64,000 bases of DNA from Olleya aquimaris (GCF_003259525.1 NZ_QLLO01000002.1:1-64000); one strand, 5' to 3'; shown: positions 33,939 through 43,255, counted from the stretch's first letter. The notes: a model not told the origin generated them from the letters alone. Numbers and translations: made by a program.

Positions 33939-34997
33939 TTATATTGAATTTACTATGTCAAGTATAAACTTGGTTCTTCTAACTCTAACTTTCGTATCAG
34001 TTGTAGCTCGTCTACTATCTTCTAAAAACTGTATTTGTGGAACTGACATATTTTGAAAAGGTACTGTGCCAAAAAGAACGTTTAAGTCTGTTAGAGCAAT
34101 TTTAGTTCTCTCGTATTTATTGGTCTCAATTTCTTGTCTTACTACATCTAAATTTTTCAAACCTACTTTAGTATGGTAAAAGCTAGTAAATAGAGTGTAA
34201 AATAGATGTATTCTTTTGAATTGAGTGCCTTTTAATGTTTCGTCAAAAACACTTTTAATAAGTTCTATGGTTTCATCAAAATCTCGTTCTAAAGCGTCAG
34301 TATCGTAATCAAATTCCTTTTCGTATTTAGTATAGAAAGATTTGATTTGTTTTTTTGATTGAATTCCCTCTATCATTGCTATTACTAAATCAGCAACTAA
34401 TGTGGCATCAGCCATTCGCAGAATATTTTGATTTGTTAGAATTTTATTTTCCGACCAAAAATCATTGTGTTTATGGGATAGTCTATCAACTAATATTTTA
34501 AATTCACTAAAGTGATTTGCGTTAATTTTTTCTTGCTGATTAAGTACAACAGAATAAGAGTTTAATCTGGCGAAAATGTCTAAAATTTCATTGTCTGGTA
34601 GATTAACAAGTAAATCAACTGAAATCTCATAATTCAGAATTGTTGATTGAATATCAGGGTCAATATTACTTAATTGGCTGAAAAAAAATCCACCATATTT
34701 TTGATTGTGCTTTTTCTTTATTGCAAATCCATCATTGATATAAGACAAAATGGTTCGAAGTCTTTGTTGTCCATCTACAACTTCGCGTATTGACTGTCTA
34801 TTCTCAATGTTTAATGTTTGTCTAATGAAAATTTTTGGAATTGGTTTTCCTCGAATGATGGTATCCATTAAGTAAGACTTGGCATCATCTGACCAAATTG
34901 CTTTTCTTTGAAATTTTGGTGAAAGTACTAGTTGTTTCTTATCATTCCATTCAAGAAAATCATTTATACTATAAGCTCTACTGTCAAAATTTTTCAT
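33939..34997 (-). CDS. DUF262 (ParB/Srx-fold) protein without HNH domain
   Basis: 352 residues. The N-terminal DUF262 domain has LSPKFQRKAIW, the diagnostic VVDGQQRLRTI (D75-R79), and a helical remainder. There is no recognisable C-terminal DUF1524 HNH nuclease, unlike the GmrSD enzymes that cleave modified DNA. Related solo DUF262 proteins are often encoded with HEPN partners, as here. It may act as an NTP-dependent sensor or nuclease (inference). It leads the two-gene operon, with the right flank element just upstream. Confidence 0.85.
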   Translation of the reverse strand: MKNFDSRAYSINDFLEWNDKKQLVLSPKFQRKAIWSDDAKSYLMDTIIRGKPIPKIFIRQTLNIENRQSIREVVDGQQRLRTILSYINDGFAIKKKHNQKYGGFFFSQLSNIDPDIQSTILNYEISVDLLVNLPDNEILDIFARLNSYSVVLNQQEKINANHFSEFKILVDRLSHKHNDFWSENKILTNQNILRMADATLVADLVIAMIEGIQSKKQIKSFYTKYEKEFDYDTDALERDFDETIELIKSVFDETLKGTQFKRIHLFYTLFTSFYHTKVGLKNLDVVRQEIETNKYERTKIALTDLNVLFGTVPFQNMSVPQIQFLEDSRRATTDTKVRVRRTKFILDIVNSI

Positions 34998-35037
34998 TTT
35001 ATCTATATTTTATTTCTTGAACGTACTTTTTTTAAAT

Positions 35038-35124
35038 TGCCTACAACTTACATGATATGAAAACGTTTCAATACTTCGACAAGCTCAGTACAAGTTTTTT
35101 ATATATGTCGTCAAACGAAATTAG
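35038..35124. repeat. Right flank element of cassette 1
   Basis: TGCCTACAAC (35038-35047) is the inverted partner of 33297-33306. It is followed by TTACATGATATGAAAACG, then TTTCAATACTTCGACAAGCT, CAGTACAAG and, after a short T/A stretch, GTCGTCAAACGAA. The part after the 10-mer is near-identical to 57476-57545 beside cassette 2. Confidence 0.75.
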
Positions 35125-35143
35125 TAGTTTCTTGTAAGAAAAC

Positions 35144-35165
35144 AAATACGTAGAACTACGTATTT
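35144..35165. repeat. Palindrome AAATACGTAG-AA-CTACGTATTT
   Basis: Perfect 10-bp arms around AA, lying upstream of the DUF262 gene on the minus strand. It could be an operator or a hairpin. The sequence between 35166 and 35238 shows nothing else. Confidence 0.6.
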
Positions 35166-35238
35166 TATTTAGTTGTTTTAATGTAAAGCGGTAATTTTTA
35201 ATTGCTTGTATTTGAGGTTTTTAGCGCAGGTGGTTTAT

Positions 35239-35267
35239 AAAAAAATCGCCTTTAAAGGCGATTTTTA
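35239..35267 (-). terminator. Terminator of the methylmalonyl-CoA mutase operon
   Basis: AAAAATCGCCTTTAAAGGCGATTTTT, a perfect palindrome with T tract on the minus strand, about 30 bp after the scpA stop. Confidence 0.88.
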
Positions 35268-35296
35268 ATAATGTGTAATTATAAGATTTAAGTTGT

Positions 35297-37420
35297 CTAA
35301 TCAATCAAAATCTCCAAAATCTTAATAGCAGCATCGCTAATTTTGGTTCCAGGTCCGAAGACAGCAACTGCGCCTGCATCAAATAAATATTGGTAATCTT
35401 GTTTTGGGATGACACCACCAACAATAACCATGATATCTTCACGTCCATACTTTTTAAGCTCTTCAATAACTTGTGGGACTAAGGTTTTGTGTCCTGCTGC
35501 CAAACTAGAGACGCCTAAAATATGCACGTCGTTTTCTACAGCTTGCTTGGCTGCTTCTTGTGGAGTTTGGAACAATGGTCCAATGTCGACATCAAAACCG
35601 ACGTCTGCATAACCAGTAGCGACTACTTTGGCACCTCTGTCGTGACCATCTTGTCCCATTTTGGCAATCATAATACGTGGTCTACGACCGTCTTGCTCTG
35701 CAAATTGGTCTGCTAGCTCTTTGGCTTTTGCAAACGATTTATCGTTTTTAATTTCTTTACTATACACGCCAGAAAAAGATTTGATTTGTGCTTTATAACG
35801 TCCAAAAACAGCTTCTAAAGCGTCACTAATTTCGCCTAATGTAGCGCGTTCTCTTGCTGCTACTACTGCTAAAGATAATAGATTCTCTTGACCTGTCTTA
35901 GCAGCTTCGGTTAAATTAGTTAAGGCTTGGTTAACTTTATTAGAGTTGCGTTGGGCTTTTATTTTTGTTAACCCTTCTATTTGTTGTAAACGTACGGTTT
36001 GGTTATCGACTTCTAAAGTAGAGATAGCCTCTTCCTCTTCCAATACGTATTTGTTAACTCCAACAATAATGTCTTGTCCAGAGTCGATACGTGCTTGTTT
36101 TCGGGCTGCTGCTTCTTCAATACGTAGTTTTGGGATACCTGCTTCAATAGCTTTGGTCATGCCTCCTAATGCTTCAACTTCTTCAATTAAAGACCAGGCT
36201 TTTTGTGCAATATCATGGGTTAGTTTTTCCACATAATAACTGCCTGCCCAAGGGTCTACCGTTTTTGTAATATGGGTTTCTTCTTGTAAAAATATTTGTG
36301 TGTTACGTGCAATACGTGCCGAAAAATCTGTTGGTAGTGCGATAGCTTCGTCTAACGCATTGGTATGTAAACTTTGTGTGCCACCAAACGCTGCTGCTGC
36401 AGCTTCAATAGTGGTACGTGCTACATTGTTAAATGGGTCTTGCTCTGTTAAGCTCCATCCACTAGTTTGGCAATGTGTACGTAAGGCTAAACTTTTTTGG
36501 TTTTTTGGATTAAACTGACGGACTAGTTTTGCCCACAGCATACGTGCTGCTCGCATTTTTGCGATTTCCATAAAATGGTTCATTCCAATTGCCCAGAAAA
36601 ACGATAATCTTGGTGCAAAAGTGTCTATATCCATGCCTGCATCTAGTCCTTTTCTAATATATTCTAAACCATCTGCAAGCGTATAAGCCAACTCGATATC
36701 GCAAGTCGCACCAGCTTCTTGCATATGGTATCCCGAAATACTAATACTATTAAATTTTGGCATGTTCTTACTAGTATATTCAAAAATATCAGAGATAATT
36801 TTCATGGATGGTGTAGGCGGATAGATGTAGGTATTACGTACCATAAACTCCTTTAAAATATCATTTTGAATAGTACCTGCTAGCTGTTCTGGTTGCACAC
36901 CTTGTTCTTCTGCAGCAACAATGTAAAATGCCATAATGGGTAATACAGCACCATTCATAGTCATAGACACCGACATTTTATCTAACGGAATCTGGTCGAA
37001 GAGCACTTTCATGTCTTCAACACTATCTATAGCAACTCCAGCTTTTCCAACATCGCCAACCACACGTTCGTGATCGGAATCATAACCTCTGTGTGTGGCT
37101 AAATCGAAAGCAACCGATAATCCTTTTTGTCCTGCAGCAAGGTTACGTCTGTAAAAGGCATTACTTTCTTCCGCAGTACTAAATCCTGCATATTGACGAA
37201 TAGTCCATGGTCTTCTAACATACATGGTACTATAAGGACCACGAAGATTTGGAGCGATTCCTGCAACAAAATCTAGATGCTCAACGTCTTTTAAATCTGC
37301 TTTAGAATAGTTAGATGAAACAGGAATGTCTTCTGCAGTTAAGAAAGAGCTGTTAGCTTTTGGCTTTTGGCTTTTAGATGAAGCGTTTAAGGTGATATGT
37401 TGAAGGTTTTTTCTAGTCAT
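35297..37420 (-). CDS. scpA: Methylmalonyl-CoA mutase, large subunit
   Basis: 707 residues. It interconverts succinyl-CoA and (R)-methylmalonyl-CoA with adenosylcobalamin. The N-terminal TIM barrel has [35 protein letters not shown] and [16 protein letters not shown]. The C-terminal cobalamin-binding domain has the base-off motif [12 protein letters not shown] (DxHxxG) and [12 protein letters not shown]. Its start overlaps the upstream lipoprotein gene by one base. It is the last gene of the operon that also holds the small subunit. Confidence 0.97.
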   Translation of the reverse strand: MTRKNLQHITLNASSKSQKPKANSSFLTAEDIPVSSNYSKADLKDVEHLDFVAGIAPNLRGPYSTMYVRRPWTIRQYAGFSTAEESNAFYRRNLAAGQKGLSVAFDLATHRGYDSDHERVVGDVGKAGVAIDSVEDMKVLFDQIPLDKMSVSMTMNGAVLPIMAFYIVAAEEQGVQPEQLAGTIQNDILKEFMVRNTYIYPPTPSMKIISDIFEYTSKNMPKFNSISISGYHMQEAGATCDIELAYTLADGLEYIRKGLDAGMDIDTFAPRLSFFWAIGMNHFMEIAKMRAARMLWAKLVRQFNPKNQKSLALRTHCQTSGWSLTEQDPFNNVARTTIEAAAAAFGGTQSLHTNALDEAIALPTDFSARIARNTQIFLQEETHITKTVDPWAGSYYVEKLTHDIAQKAWSLIEEVEALGGMTKAIEAGIPKLRIEEAAARKQARIDSGQDIIVGVNKYVLEEEEAISTLEVDNQTVRLQQIEGLTKIKAQRNSNKVNQALTNLTEAAKTGQENLLSLAVVAARERATLGEISDALEAVFGRYKAQIKSFSGVYSKEIKNDKSFAKAKELADQFAEQDGRRPRIMIAKMGQDGHDRGAKVVATGYADVGFDVDIGPLFQTPQEAAKQAVENDVHILGVSSLAAGHKTLVPQVIEELKKYGREDIMVIVGGVIPKQDYQYLFDAGAVAVFGPGTKISDAAIKILEILID

Positions 37421-38037
37421 TATTTGACGATAGTTTTTTCAATAAATTTATTATAATTTCTGTTTAATAACGAACGAAATGTGATTATAAAAGATTTATA
37501 ATTAGAACTCACAGCATAGATTGTTGCAAAACTTGAAGGCTCTTTATCTGAATCTATCTTAAATTTAGCCATAAATGCTTTGGTCTGTGGTGTGCCAGAA
37601 TATCCAGACCTTAATTTTGTACATGTACTATTAGCTACATCTGCCGACTCTCTGCACGATTGTGATAACAATGCTGACAGGTATTTTGAATCTTGTTTGG
37701 TAAAAGGGTAGTAGTCCATCATTTTAACCGTTACATCTGTTGTGTGATTTGGTGTTCTGAAAAAGTACACGTTCTTTTTTGAAAATTTCAAAATATTAAA
37801 GCGTAGTAGTTCAGATTGTCTTGCTATTGAATCTTCAATTGATGCTAATACACTTTCATATTGATCTACACTATACTGTTGTAATGTATTTGGTAAGTAA
37901 ATATCTATGTTGTCCTTAGATAAATTATAATGTTTACCAAAAAGATTGTTTTTTACAATGTTATGTTCGACTTTCTTTTCATCCTTACAAGAATGTAAAA
38001 GTAAAATTATAGCTATTAGATAAATTTTAATTTTCAA
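37420..38037 (-). CDS. Lipoprotein of unknown function between the mutase genes
   Basis: 205 residues. The signal peptide has lipobox LLHSC (C17). The mature part mixes helices and strands ([34 protein letters not shown]) with two to three cysteines. No known domain recognised. It overlaps scpA by one base, so translation is coupled. Its position inside a catabolic operon is unexplained. Confidence 0.75.
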   Translation of the reverse strand: MKIKIYLIAIILLLHSCKDEKKVEHNIVKNNLFGKHYNLSKDNIDIYLPNTLQQYSVDQYESVLASIEDSIARQSELLRFNILKFSKKNVYFFRTPNHTTDVTVKMMDYYPFTKQDSKYLSALLSQSCRESADVANSTCTKLRSGYSGTPQTKAFMAKFKIDSDKEPSSFATIYAVSSNYKSFIITFRSLLNRNYNKFIEKTIVK

Positions 38038-38050
38038 ATCACATCAATTA

Positions 38051-38746
38051 TTAGTCATGATTATGTCCAGTATGGTCAATCTCTTGTTGTGGTTGTTGTG
38101 GTTGTAATACAGGAGTTTGTGCTGGTTTTTTATTAAAATCTATAGGTTGTTCTTTAGGTTCGTTTGCAGTTAAATCTACTGTTGTAAAATCAACACTATT
38201 AAATTTAGAATAATATAAATCTAAAGCTATAAAGGTGGCTAAGTACGTGTCTCTAGAGTATGAGGTGTTGCTCATTAATGGAGCAGAAAATAACTCTGAG
38301 CTCATGCTATTAGTACTAATTAATGCATTAAGGGTTTGTTTTAACGACGTGTCTTTTAGGTTTTCTGAAATACAACTTACCAATGGACTATTATAATTTA
38401 ATTGGTTTCCATCCCATAATTCAGGCTTAGTTTTTAGCACATCATAAATTGCTTTACTATGTGCTGTAATGGTTTGCTCTAAATTAGTTCTGTTAGAAAT
38501 AACATTGCTAATATAGGCTCTGTAAGCTCTAAGTTTGTTTTTGCTTTTTGGGTCGTATTTATTAACTATATCATTTTCAAAAGCATATAATGCTTCGTTT
38601 AATACATCGTCGTAACCCGTTTTACAATCTACAGCTTTAGGTTGATCTGCGAATTTAAAGTCTGGTAATTTCGCTTCATTTTTATTACAACTAAAGGTTA
38701 TTGTTAAAACAACTACTAATACAATTTTAAAAATACGTGTGTTCAT
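38051..38746 (-). CDS. Lipoprotein with C-terminal His-rich tail
   Basis: 231 residues. Lipobox TFSC near residue 20. Helical body with an SNVISNRTNLEQTI-type segment and IALDLYYSKFNSVD. The end is Pro/Gln-rich and closes with DHTGHNHD, a possible metal-binding tail. No known domain recognised. It sits 14 bp after scpB and 13 bp before the next lipoprotein, so it is part of the mutase operon. Confidence 0.75.
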   Translation of the reverse strand: MNTRIFKIVLVVVLTITFSCNKNEAKLPDFKFADQPKAVDCKTGYDDVLNEALYAFENDIVNKYDPKSKNKLRAYRAYISNVISNRTNLEQTITAHSKAIYDVLKTKPELWDGNQLNYNSPLVSCISENLKDTSLKQTLNALISTNSMSSELFSAPLMSNTSYSRDTYLATFIALDLYYSKFNSVDFTTVDLTANEPKEQPIDFNKKPAQTPVLQPQQPQQEIDHTGHNHD

Positions 38747-38760
38747 AATTTGCTAAATAT

Positions 38761-40077
38761 TTATTCGGTTTTTAATCTATCTTGTTCTACTGTTTCGGCT
38801 AATCGTTTTTCAATAATAGGTTGAATAAGGGTTTTTCTTGGGTTTATCTTAACAAACGGAAACAGTTCTAGCTCGTGTTTCATCTTATCATTTTTATTTG
38901 GGTGTTTGTTAGTCCCTAAAAGCGTAAGCTTACCATTATCAAATAACTCTTGTTCTTTATTGGCGCTTTCTTTTATTTTTTTCTGAATGGTTCCCGCTTT
39001 TAATTGTGCAATAAAACCTCCGTTAGCTTCTATATCTTTAAAAAGAGTTAATGCTTTTTCTGACAATTGCGTAGTTAAGGTTTCTATATAATAACTTCCG
39101 TCTGATGCATTATGGACTGCGTCAAAATAGCTTTCGTGTTTTAAGATTAATAACTGGTTTCTGGCAATACGCTCTCCAAACTCATTGTCTTTATGATAAA
39201 TGGCGTCGTATGGTAAATTAAAAACAGTATTGGCACCACCTAAAATAGCGCTCATACATTCTGTGGTGGTACGCAACATATTAGTATTATAATCGTAAAT
39301 AGTTTTGTTGCGTTTGGTTGGAATGGCATGAATATGCAATTGCGCTTCACATTGGTATTCTGAAGCTAAGGTGTTGTATAGCAAGCGCAACGCTCTGAGT
39401 TTTGCAATTTCAAAAAAGTAATTTGTCCCAACAGAGACGTTAAAATGAATAGTCTTTAAAGGCTTACCTTCTACGCGATTTAGATACTCGTTTAAATGGG
39501 CTAAACCATAAGCTAATTGTTGTACGTTAGTTGCGCCTGCGTTTTGGTAAGTCGTTGTGTTAATGGTTAACGACTCTCCAAAAACTAGTGTGTGTGCTTC
39601 GTTTTTAAACCAGTTTCCTGTAGCTGCTAATTGACCTATTGGGTCTACTATAAGTTGTGCTTTCGCAGAAATTTGAGCCACTTGGTCAATAAATTGTGGG
39701 TCAAAAAATTGTAGTTCTAACTGAATGTTTGTGGTGTTAGAATCTATAGCTTCTAACGTTTTTTCAATAGAAATATTTGGGTTAGGAATTATAAATTTAA
39801 TGGTTTCTGCACCTCTTTGAATGGCATCAATTGCTTTTTGGTTTGCAGCAGTTTCGTTTTGAACAAATATAATTTGCCCAACCGACCATTGTTGAGGTTG
39901 TATCTTAAAGGTGTTGTCCATCTCATCTTGATGATAAAATGGTCTAACGTCTATACCTTCGGTGGTTTTCCAAATTAGGGTGTCGTTATAATCAGCACCT
40001 TTTAAATCGACTTGAATTTTTTGTTTCCAAGCTTTAGACGATACGTTTTCAAATGCAGAAAAAAGTGATTTACTCAT
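38761..40077 (-). CDS. Methylmalonyl-CoA mutase, small subunit
   Basis: 438 residues. It is the non-catalytic partner, with TIM-barrel sequence like scpA (WKQKIQVDLKGADYNDTLIW, YFEIAKLRALRLLYN, RTTTECMSAILGGANT) and no cobalamin-binding DxHxxG. The family usually has about 600 residues with a degenerate C-terminal domain. Here that domain is missing, which appears common in flavobacteria. The order is udk, ftsB-like, small subunit, two lipoproteins, scpA. It overlaps the ftsB-like gene by eight bases. Confidence 0.93.
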   Translation of the reverse strand: MSKSLFSAFENVSSKAWKQKIQVDLKGADYNDTLIWKTTEGIDVRPFYHQDEMDNTFKIQPQQWSVGQIIFVQNETAANQKAIDAIQRGAETIKFIIPNPNISIEKTLEAIDSNTTNIQLELQFFDPQFIDQVAQISAKAQLIVDPIGQLAATGNWFKNEAHTLVFGESLTINTTTYQNAGATNVQQLAYGLAHLNEYLNRVEGKPLKTIHFNVSVGTNYFFEIAKLRALRLLYNTLASEYQCEAQLHIHAIPTKRNKTIYDYNTNMLRTTTECMSAILGGANTVFNLPYDAIYHKDNEFGERIARNQLLILKHESYFDAVHNASDGSYYIETLTTQLSEKALTLFKDIEANGGFIAQLKAGTIQKKIKESANKEQELFDNGKLTLLGTNKHPNKNDKMKHELELFPFVKINPRKTLIQPIIEKRLAETVEQDRLKTE

Positions 40078-40375
40078 TGTTGTTAGTCTTTAGGCTGTCT
40101 TCATATTCGATGATGTAAATATCCTCGTTTTCTTTTTTCATGTAATATTTTTCTCTTGCAAAGGTTTCTAGTCCTTCATCGCTATTTAGCTTTTCATAAG
40201 CTTCCCTGTCTTTTAAGATTTGGGTTTTGTAGTATTCTTTTTGCTCTTCAAGCTTATTTTTTTCTTGATTAACATCGTGGTGGTTGATTAAAGAATTGGT
40301 ATCAAAAAATATCATCCAAATACCAAAAATGATAAGGATAATGATGTAAATATTTTTGTACCACTTAGTTTTCAT
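40070..40375 (-). CDS. Septum formation initiator (FtsB/DivIC-like) protein
   Basis: 101 residues: a short basic N-terminus, one membrane helix (IYIIILIIFGIWMIFF), then a coiled coil (KNKLEEQKEYYKTQILKDREAYEKL core). It ends with the typical EGLETFAREKYYMKKENEDIYII motif (LETFAREKYYMKKENE). The family links FtsQ and FtsL in the divisome. It overlaps udk by one base and the mutase small subunit by eight, so it is cotranscribed with metabolic genes. Confidence 0.9.
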   Translation of the reverse strand: MKTKWYKNIYIIILIIFGIWMIFFDTNSLINHHDVNQEKNKLEEQKEYYKTQILKDREAYEKLNSDEGLETFAREKYYMKKENEDIYIIEYEDSLKTNNNE

Positions 40376-40983
40376 TATTGCAACTTCTCGTTAATTATAG
40401 TTTTAACAATATCAACTGCTACAGTATTGTATTTGTTATTTGGTATTATGATGTCTGCATACTCTTTCATAGGTTCTATAAACTGTTGATGCATAGGTTT
40501 TAACGTGTTTTGATAACGTGATAACACTTCGTCTATATCTCTACCACGTTCTGTAATATCTCGTTTTAAACGTCTTATTAATCGCTCGTCACTATCCGCA
40601 TGTACAAATATTTTAATATCAAACATATCTCTTAATTCTGGATGTGTTAGTATTAAAATACCCTCTACAATCATCACTTTTCTTGGGATGGTCTTAATGG
40701 TGTCACCTGTTCTGTTATGCTTTACAAACGAATATACAGGTTGTTCTATAGTTTGACCATTTTTTAAGTCTTTTAAATGCTGTTCTAATAACTCAAAATC
40801 TATAGATCGTGGATGGTCAAAATTAATTTTAACACGCTCGTCATAAGATAGATGAGTGGTGTCTTTGTAATATGAATCTTGAGAAATGACACCAACTTCT
40901 CCTTCAGGTAATTGATTTAAAATTTGATTAACAACAGTTGTTTTTCCGCAACCTGTACCTCCAGCTATTCCTATAATAAGCAT
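40375..40983 (-). CDS. udk: Uridine kinase
   Basis: 202 residues. Phosphorylates uridine and cytidine in pyrimidine salvage. P-loop GIAGGTGCGKTTV, LSYDERVKINFDHPRSIDFE, the nucleoside-binding region YSFVKHNRTGDT, and RRLKRDITERGRD (lid) are all present. It is the first gene of the operon. On the minus strand TAAATTTG at 41006-41013 fits a TAnnTTTG -7 box about 22 bp before the start. Confidence 0.96.
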   Translation of the reverse strand: MLIIGIAGGTGCGKTTVVNQILNQLPEGEVGVISQDSYYKDTTHLSYDERVKINFDHPRSIDFELLEQHLKDLKNGQTIEQPVYSFVKHNRTGDTIKTIPRKVMIVEGILILTHPELRDMFDIKIFVHADSDERLIRRLKRDITERGRDIDEVLSRYQNTLKPMHQQFIEPMKEYADIIIPNNKYNTVAVDIVKTIINEKLQ

Positions 40984-41005
40984 ATGTAATGTTTAGATTT
41001 TGCTC

Positions 41006-41013
41006 CAAATTTA
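41006..41013 (-). promoter_or_regulatory. -7 box for the udk operon
   Basis: TAAATTTG on the minus strand (TAnnTTTG), 22 bp upstream of the udk start. No -33 TTTG at the standard distance. Confidence 0.4.
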
Positions 41014-41028
41014 AGAATTTAAGCGGTA

Positions 41029-41445
41029 TTATTTAGGTTGAATTTTTGAAACTTGTTCAGGAGTTATTAGTGTGTTATTTTTATTGTTCCAACTGTTTGA
41101 AATATAGTTCATAACATCTGCAACTTCTTGATCGCTTAATCCCATTGGTGCCATAACATTGTTGTACACTTTGCCATTTACTATTATTTTTCCTTTTAAG
41201 CCATATTTAGTGGCTCTGATACTAGCTTCTAAATTATTCTTTAGATAATCTGAATTTGCTAATGGAGGATATACTTTTTCTATGCCTTCTCCATTTGCCA
41301 TATGACAGTTTAAGCAAAAGTTTTGGTATACGGTTTGTCCAGCGTCTATTGATGCAGATAGCTCTTTTGAAACTTCCTTTTTATCTAACGAATTGCAGCT
41401 GAGAAATAATAGGACTACTATTGCAATTAAAAAATTAATTTTCAT
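41029..41445 (-). CDS. Lipoprotein c-type cytochrome
   Basis: 138 residues. Lipobox FLSC near residue 17. The single haem site is CLNCH (about 44-48, in YQNFCLNCHMANGEG), with axial Met in APMGLSDQEV. It probably takes electrons from the sugar dehydrogenase encoded just upstream, which it overlaps by 11 bp. Location: periplasmic face, lipid-anchored. Confidence 0.92.
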   Translation of the reverse strand: MKINFLIAIVVLLFLSCNSLDKKEVSKELSASIDAGQTVYQNFCLNCHMANGEGIEKVYPPLANSDYLKNNLEASIRATKYGLKGKIIVNGKVYNNVMAPMGLSDQEVADVMNYISNSWNNKNNTLITPEQVSKIQPK

Positions 41446-42550
41446 TTTTCTGACCTCTAATTAGTTTAACAATACCTAAATTTTCTATGCCTACATAAAT
41501 ATAGCCATCAGGACCTTGCTCGACAGAACGAACACGACCCAATCCATCTAATAAGCGTTGTTCTTTAACGACTTTTCCGTCTTTTAAAGTGCACAAATCT
41601 AAATATTGAAATTTAAGCGAACCAACTAATATACTACCTTTCCAATCGCCATATGTATCGCTTGAAATAAACGCCATTCCTGAAGGTGCAATAGAGGGAT
41701 CCCAATAATGTAGCGGTTGTTCCATACCTTCTTTTTCTGTTTGATCTGTAATGGTTGTTCCAGAATAGTTTTTACCATAAGTAATAATTGGCCAACCATA
41801 ATTGGCACCTTTTTTAATAATGTTAATTTCGTCACCACCACGTGGACCATGCTCATGCGTCCAAATATCTCCAGTAAATGGATTAATTTTCATCCCTTGT
41901 GGATTGCGGTGACCGTAAGACCAAATAGCTGTTTTTGCATTTTTAGTGTTAACAAACGGATTGTCTTCTGGAATGCGTCCATCATCATGCAATCGGTAAA
42001 CTTTACCACCATCTCTGGTTAAGTCTTGTGGGTTTTCATCTCTATTTCCACGCTCACCAATGGTAAAAAATAAATAACCATCTTTAAATACAATCCTAGA
42101 TCCAAAATGCTGACCTCTAGTGGTGTTTGGTGTTGCTTTGTATAAAACTTGTTTGTCTACTAATGCATAGTCTTTTAGTTTGGCTCTCATGATAGCAGTG
42201 TTACCACCATCACCAGTCCCTGTTGAGGATGCATACGAAAAATAAATCCAACCATTAGTTTTATAATCTGGATGTAGCTCGATATCTAATAATCCGCCTT
42301 GACCTCTTAGGTATATGTCTGGAGGATTAGCAATTTCTGTTTTTTTGTTGTCTTTAAAATGAATGATACGTCCATCTTTTTCATTAATTAGCATTGAGCC
42401 ATCCGGAAGAAAGGTAAATCCCCAAGGATTATTTAATTCTGAAACTATAACTTCGTAGTGATGGTTATTGTTTACTGGATTTTTATCTTGAGCACAAGCT
42501 AAAAAAGAAACGATTATGAGAATTAAAAATTGAATGTTTTTAGGCGTCAT
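41435..42550 (-). CDS. PQQ-dependent sugar dehydrogenase (soluble GDH-B family), lipoprotein
   Basis: 371 residues from the ATG at 42550. The TTG three codons earlier is not needed. Signal peptide with FLACA lipobox. The GDH/Yli1 six-bladed propeller is seen in NPWGFTFLPDGSMLINEKDG, GRGNRDENPQ-type blades (here GERGNRDENPQDL), IWSYGHRNPQGM and WTHEHGPRGGDEINI, where His and Arg positions bind PQQ. It oxidises aldose sugars at the periplasm and passes electrons on to the neighbouring cytochrome c (inference from adjacency). Confidence 0.92.
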   Translation of the reverse strand: MTPKNIQFLILIIVSFLACAQDKNPVNNNHHYEVIVSELNNPWGFTFLPDGSMLINEKDGRIIHFKDNKKTEIANPPDIYLRGQGGLLDIELHPDYKTNGWIYFSYASSTGTGDGGNTAIMRAKLKDYALVDKQVLYKATPNTTRGQHFGSRIVFKDGYLFFTIGERGNRDENPQDLTRDGGKVYRLHDDGRIPEDNPFVNTKNAKTAIWSYGHRNPQGMKINPFTGDIWTHEHGPRGGDEINIIKKGANYGWPIITYGKNYSGTTITDQTEKEGMEQPLHYWDPSIAPSGMAFISSDTYGDWKGSILVGSLKFQYLDLCTLKDGKVVKEQRLLDGLGRVRSVEQGPDGYIYVGIENLGIVKLIRGQKNEN

Positions 42551-42614
42551 TGTATGCAAATTAATTAAACATACAATTTACTAATAATTTTTATTCTAAT
42601 TTAAAGAAAAGGTA

Positions 42615-42622
42615 TATATTTG
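42615..42622 (+). promoter_or_regulatory. -7 box of tRNA-Pro
   Basis: TATATTTG (TAnnTTTG), 42 bp before the mature tRNA. Confidence 0.5.
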
Positions 42623-42664
42623 CACCTCCAAAAACAGGATGTTTGAGGAAAAGATAACCAGTTT

Positions 42665-42739
42665 CGGGGTGTAGCGTAGCCCGGTTATCGCGCCGCGTTT
42701 GGGACGCGGAGGTCGCAGGTTCGAATCCTGCCACCCCGA
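42665..42739 (+). tRNA. tRNA-Pro (anticodon TGG)
   Basis: 75 nt. The acceptor stem is CGGGGTG with CACCCCG and discriminator A. The anticodon stem CCGCG/CGCGG has loop TTTGGGA with TGG at 42700-42702. The T arm is GCAGG-TTCGAAT-CCTGC. CCA is not encoded. Confidence 0.97.
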
Positions 42740-42745
42740 CTTTAA

Positions 42746-42775
42746 AAAGCTTCAGTTTTACTGAGGCTTTTTTTA
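42746..42775 (+). terminator. Terminator of tRNA-Pro
   Basis: AAAGCTTCAG / CTGAGGCTTT with one G-T pair and a seven-T tail. It overlaps the stop codon of the converging lipoprotein gene. Confidence 0.85.
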
Positions 42776-43255
42776 TTCTAGTCTTTTGTAGTTTTCCGAA
42801 TAAATTCTAGAACCATTTTCGTCAAGTTCTACTTGGCTAAAGCTTTTTTCAAAAATAATTAACTCATAATCAAAAGAGGAGCGTTGTTTCATGATGTTGT
42901 CCATGGTTAAAGAGCCATATTCAACATGTTCTATTAACATATTATTTTCAACTTTATAATTTCCGTAAGCAAACCACTCTGTGGAATCTGCTGGTCTTTT
43001 TTTACTCCACATAAATTTTTCTTTGGTGTAGAGCTTTATTTGTCTTTGATTTGGATCTGTAAAGGACGAGTCTTTAACTTTATCATCTACATAATTATAA
43101 AAACTCACCAATTCCCAAGCACCTTCTAATGGATAGCTTTTAGTGATTTTGTCTTCAGTGTGTACGTTTTCCTTTTCTTCTAAATGGTTTTCTTTTTTGT
43201 TATTACATGAAACACATAAAAACAAGGTTAGTAAAAGTATAATTTGTGCTTTCAT
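42773..43255 (-). CDS. Small lipoprotein with lipocalin-like core
   Basis: 160 residues. Lipobox CVSC (C17), a Glu/Lys-rich linker, then EGAWELVSFYNYVDDKVKD, LYTKEKFMWSKKRPAD, and FAYGNYKVENNMLIEHVEYG, the pattern of lipocalin-like (DUF4488-like) stress lipoproteins of Bacteroidota. Ligand unknown. It ends inside the tRNA-Pro terminator. Confidence 0.8.
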   Translation of the reverse strand: MKAQIILLLTLFLCVSCNNKKENHLEEKENVHTEDKITKSYPLEGAWELVSFYNYVDDKVKDSSFTDPNQRQIKLYTKEKFMWSKKRPADSTEWFAYGNYKVENNMLIEHVEYGSLTMDNIMKQRSSFDYELIIFEKSFSQVELDENGSRIYSENYKRLE

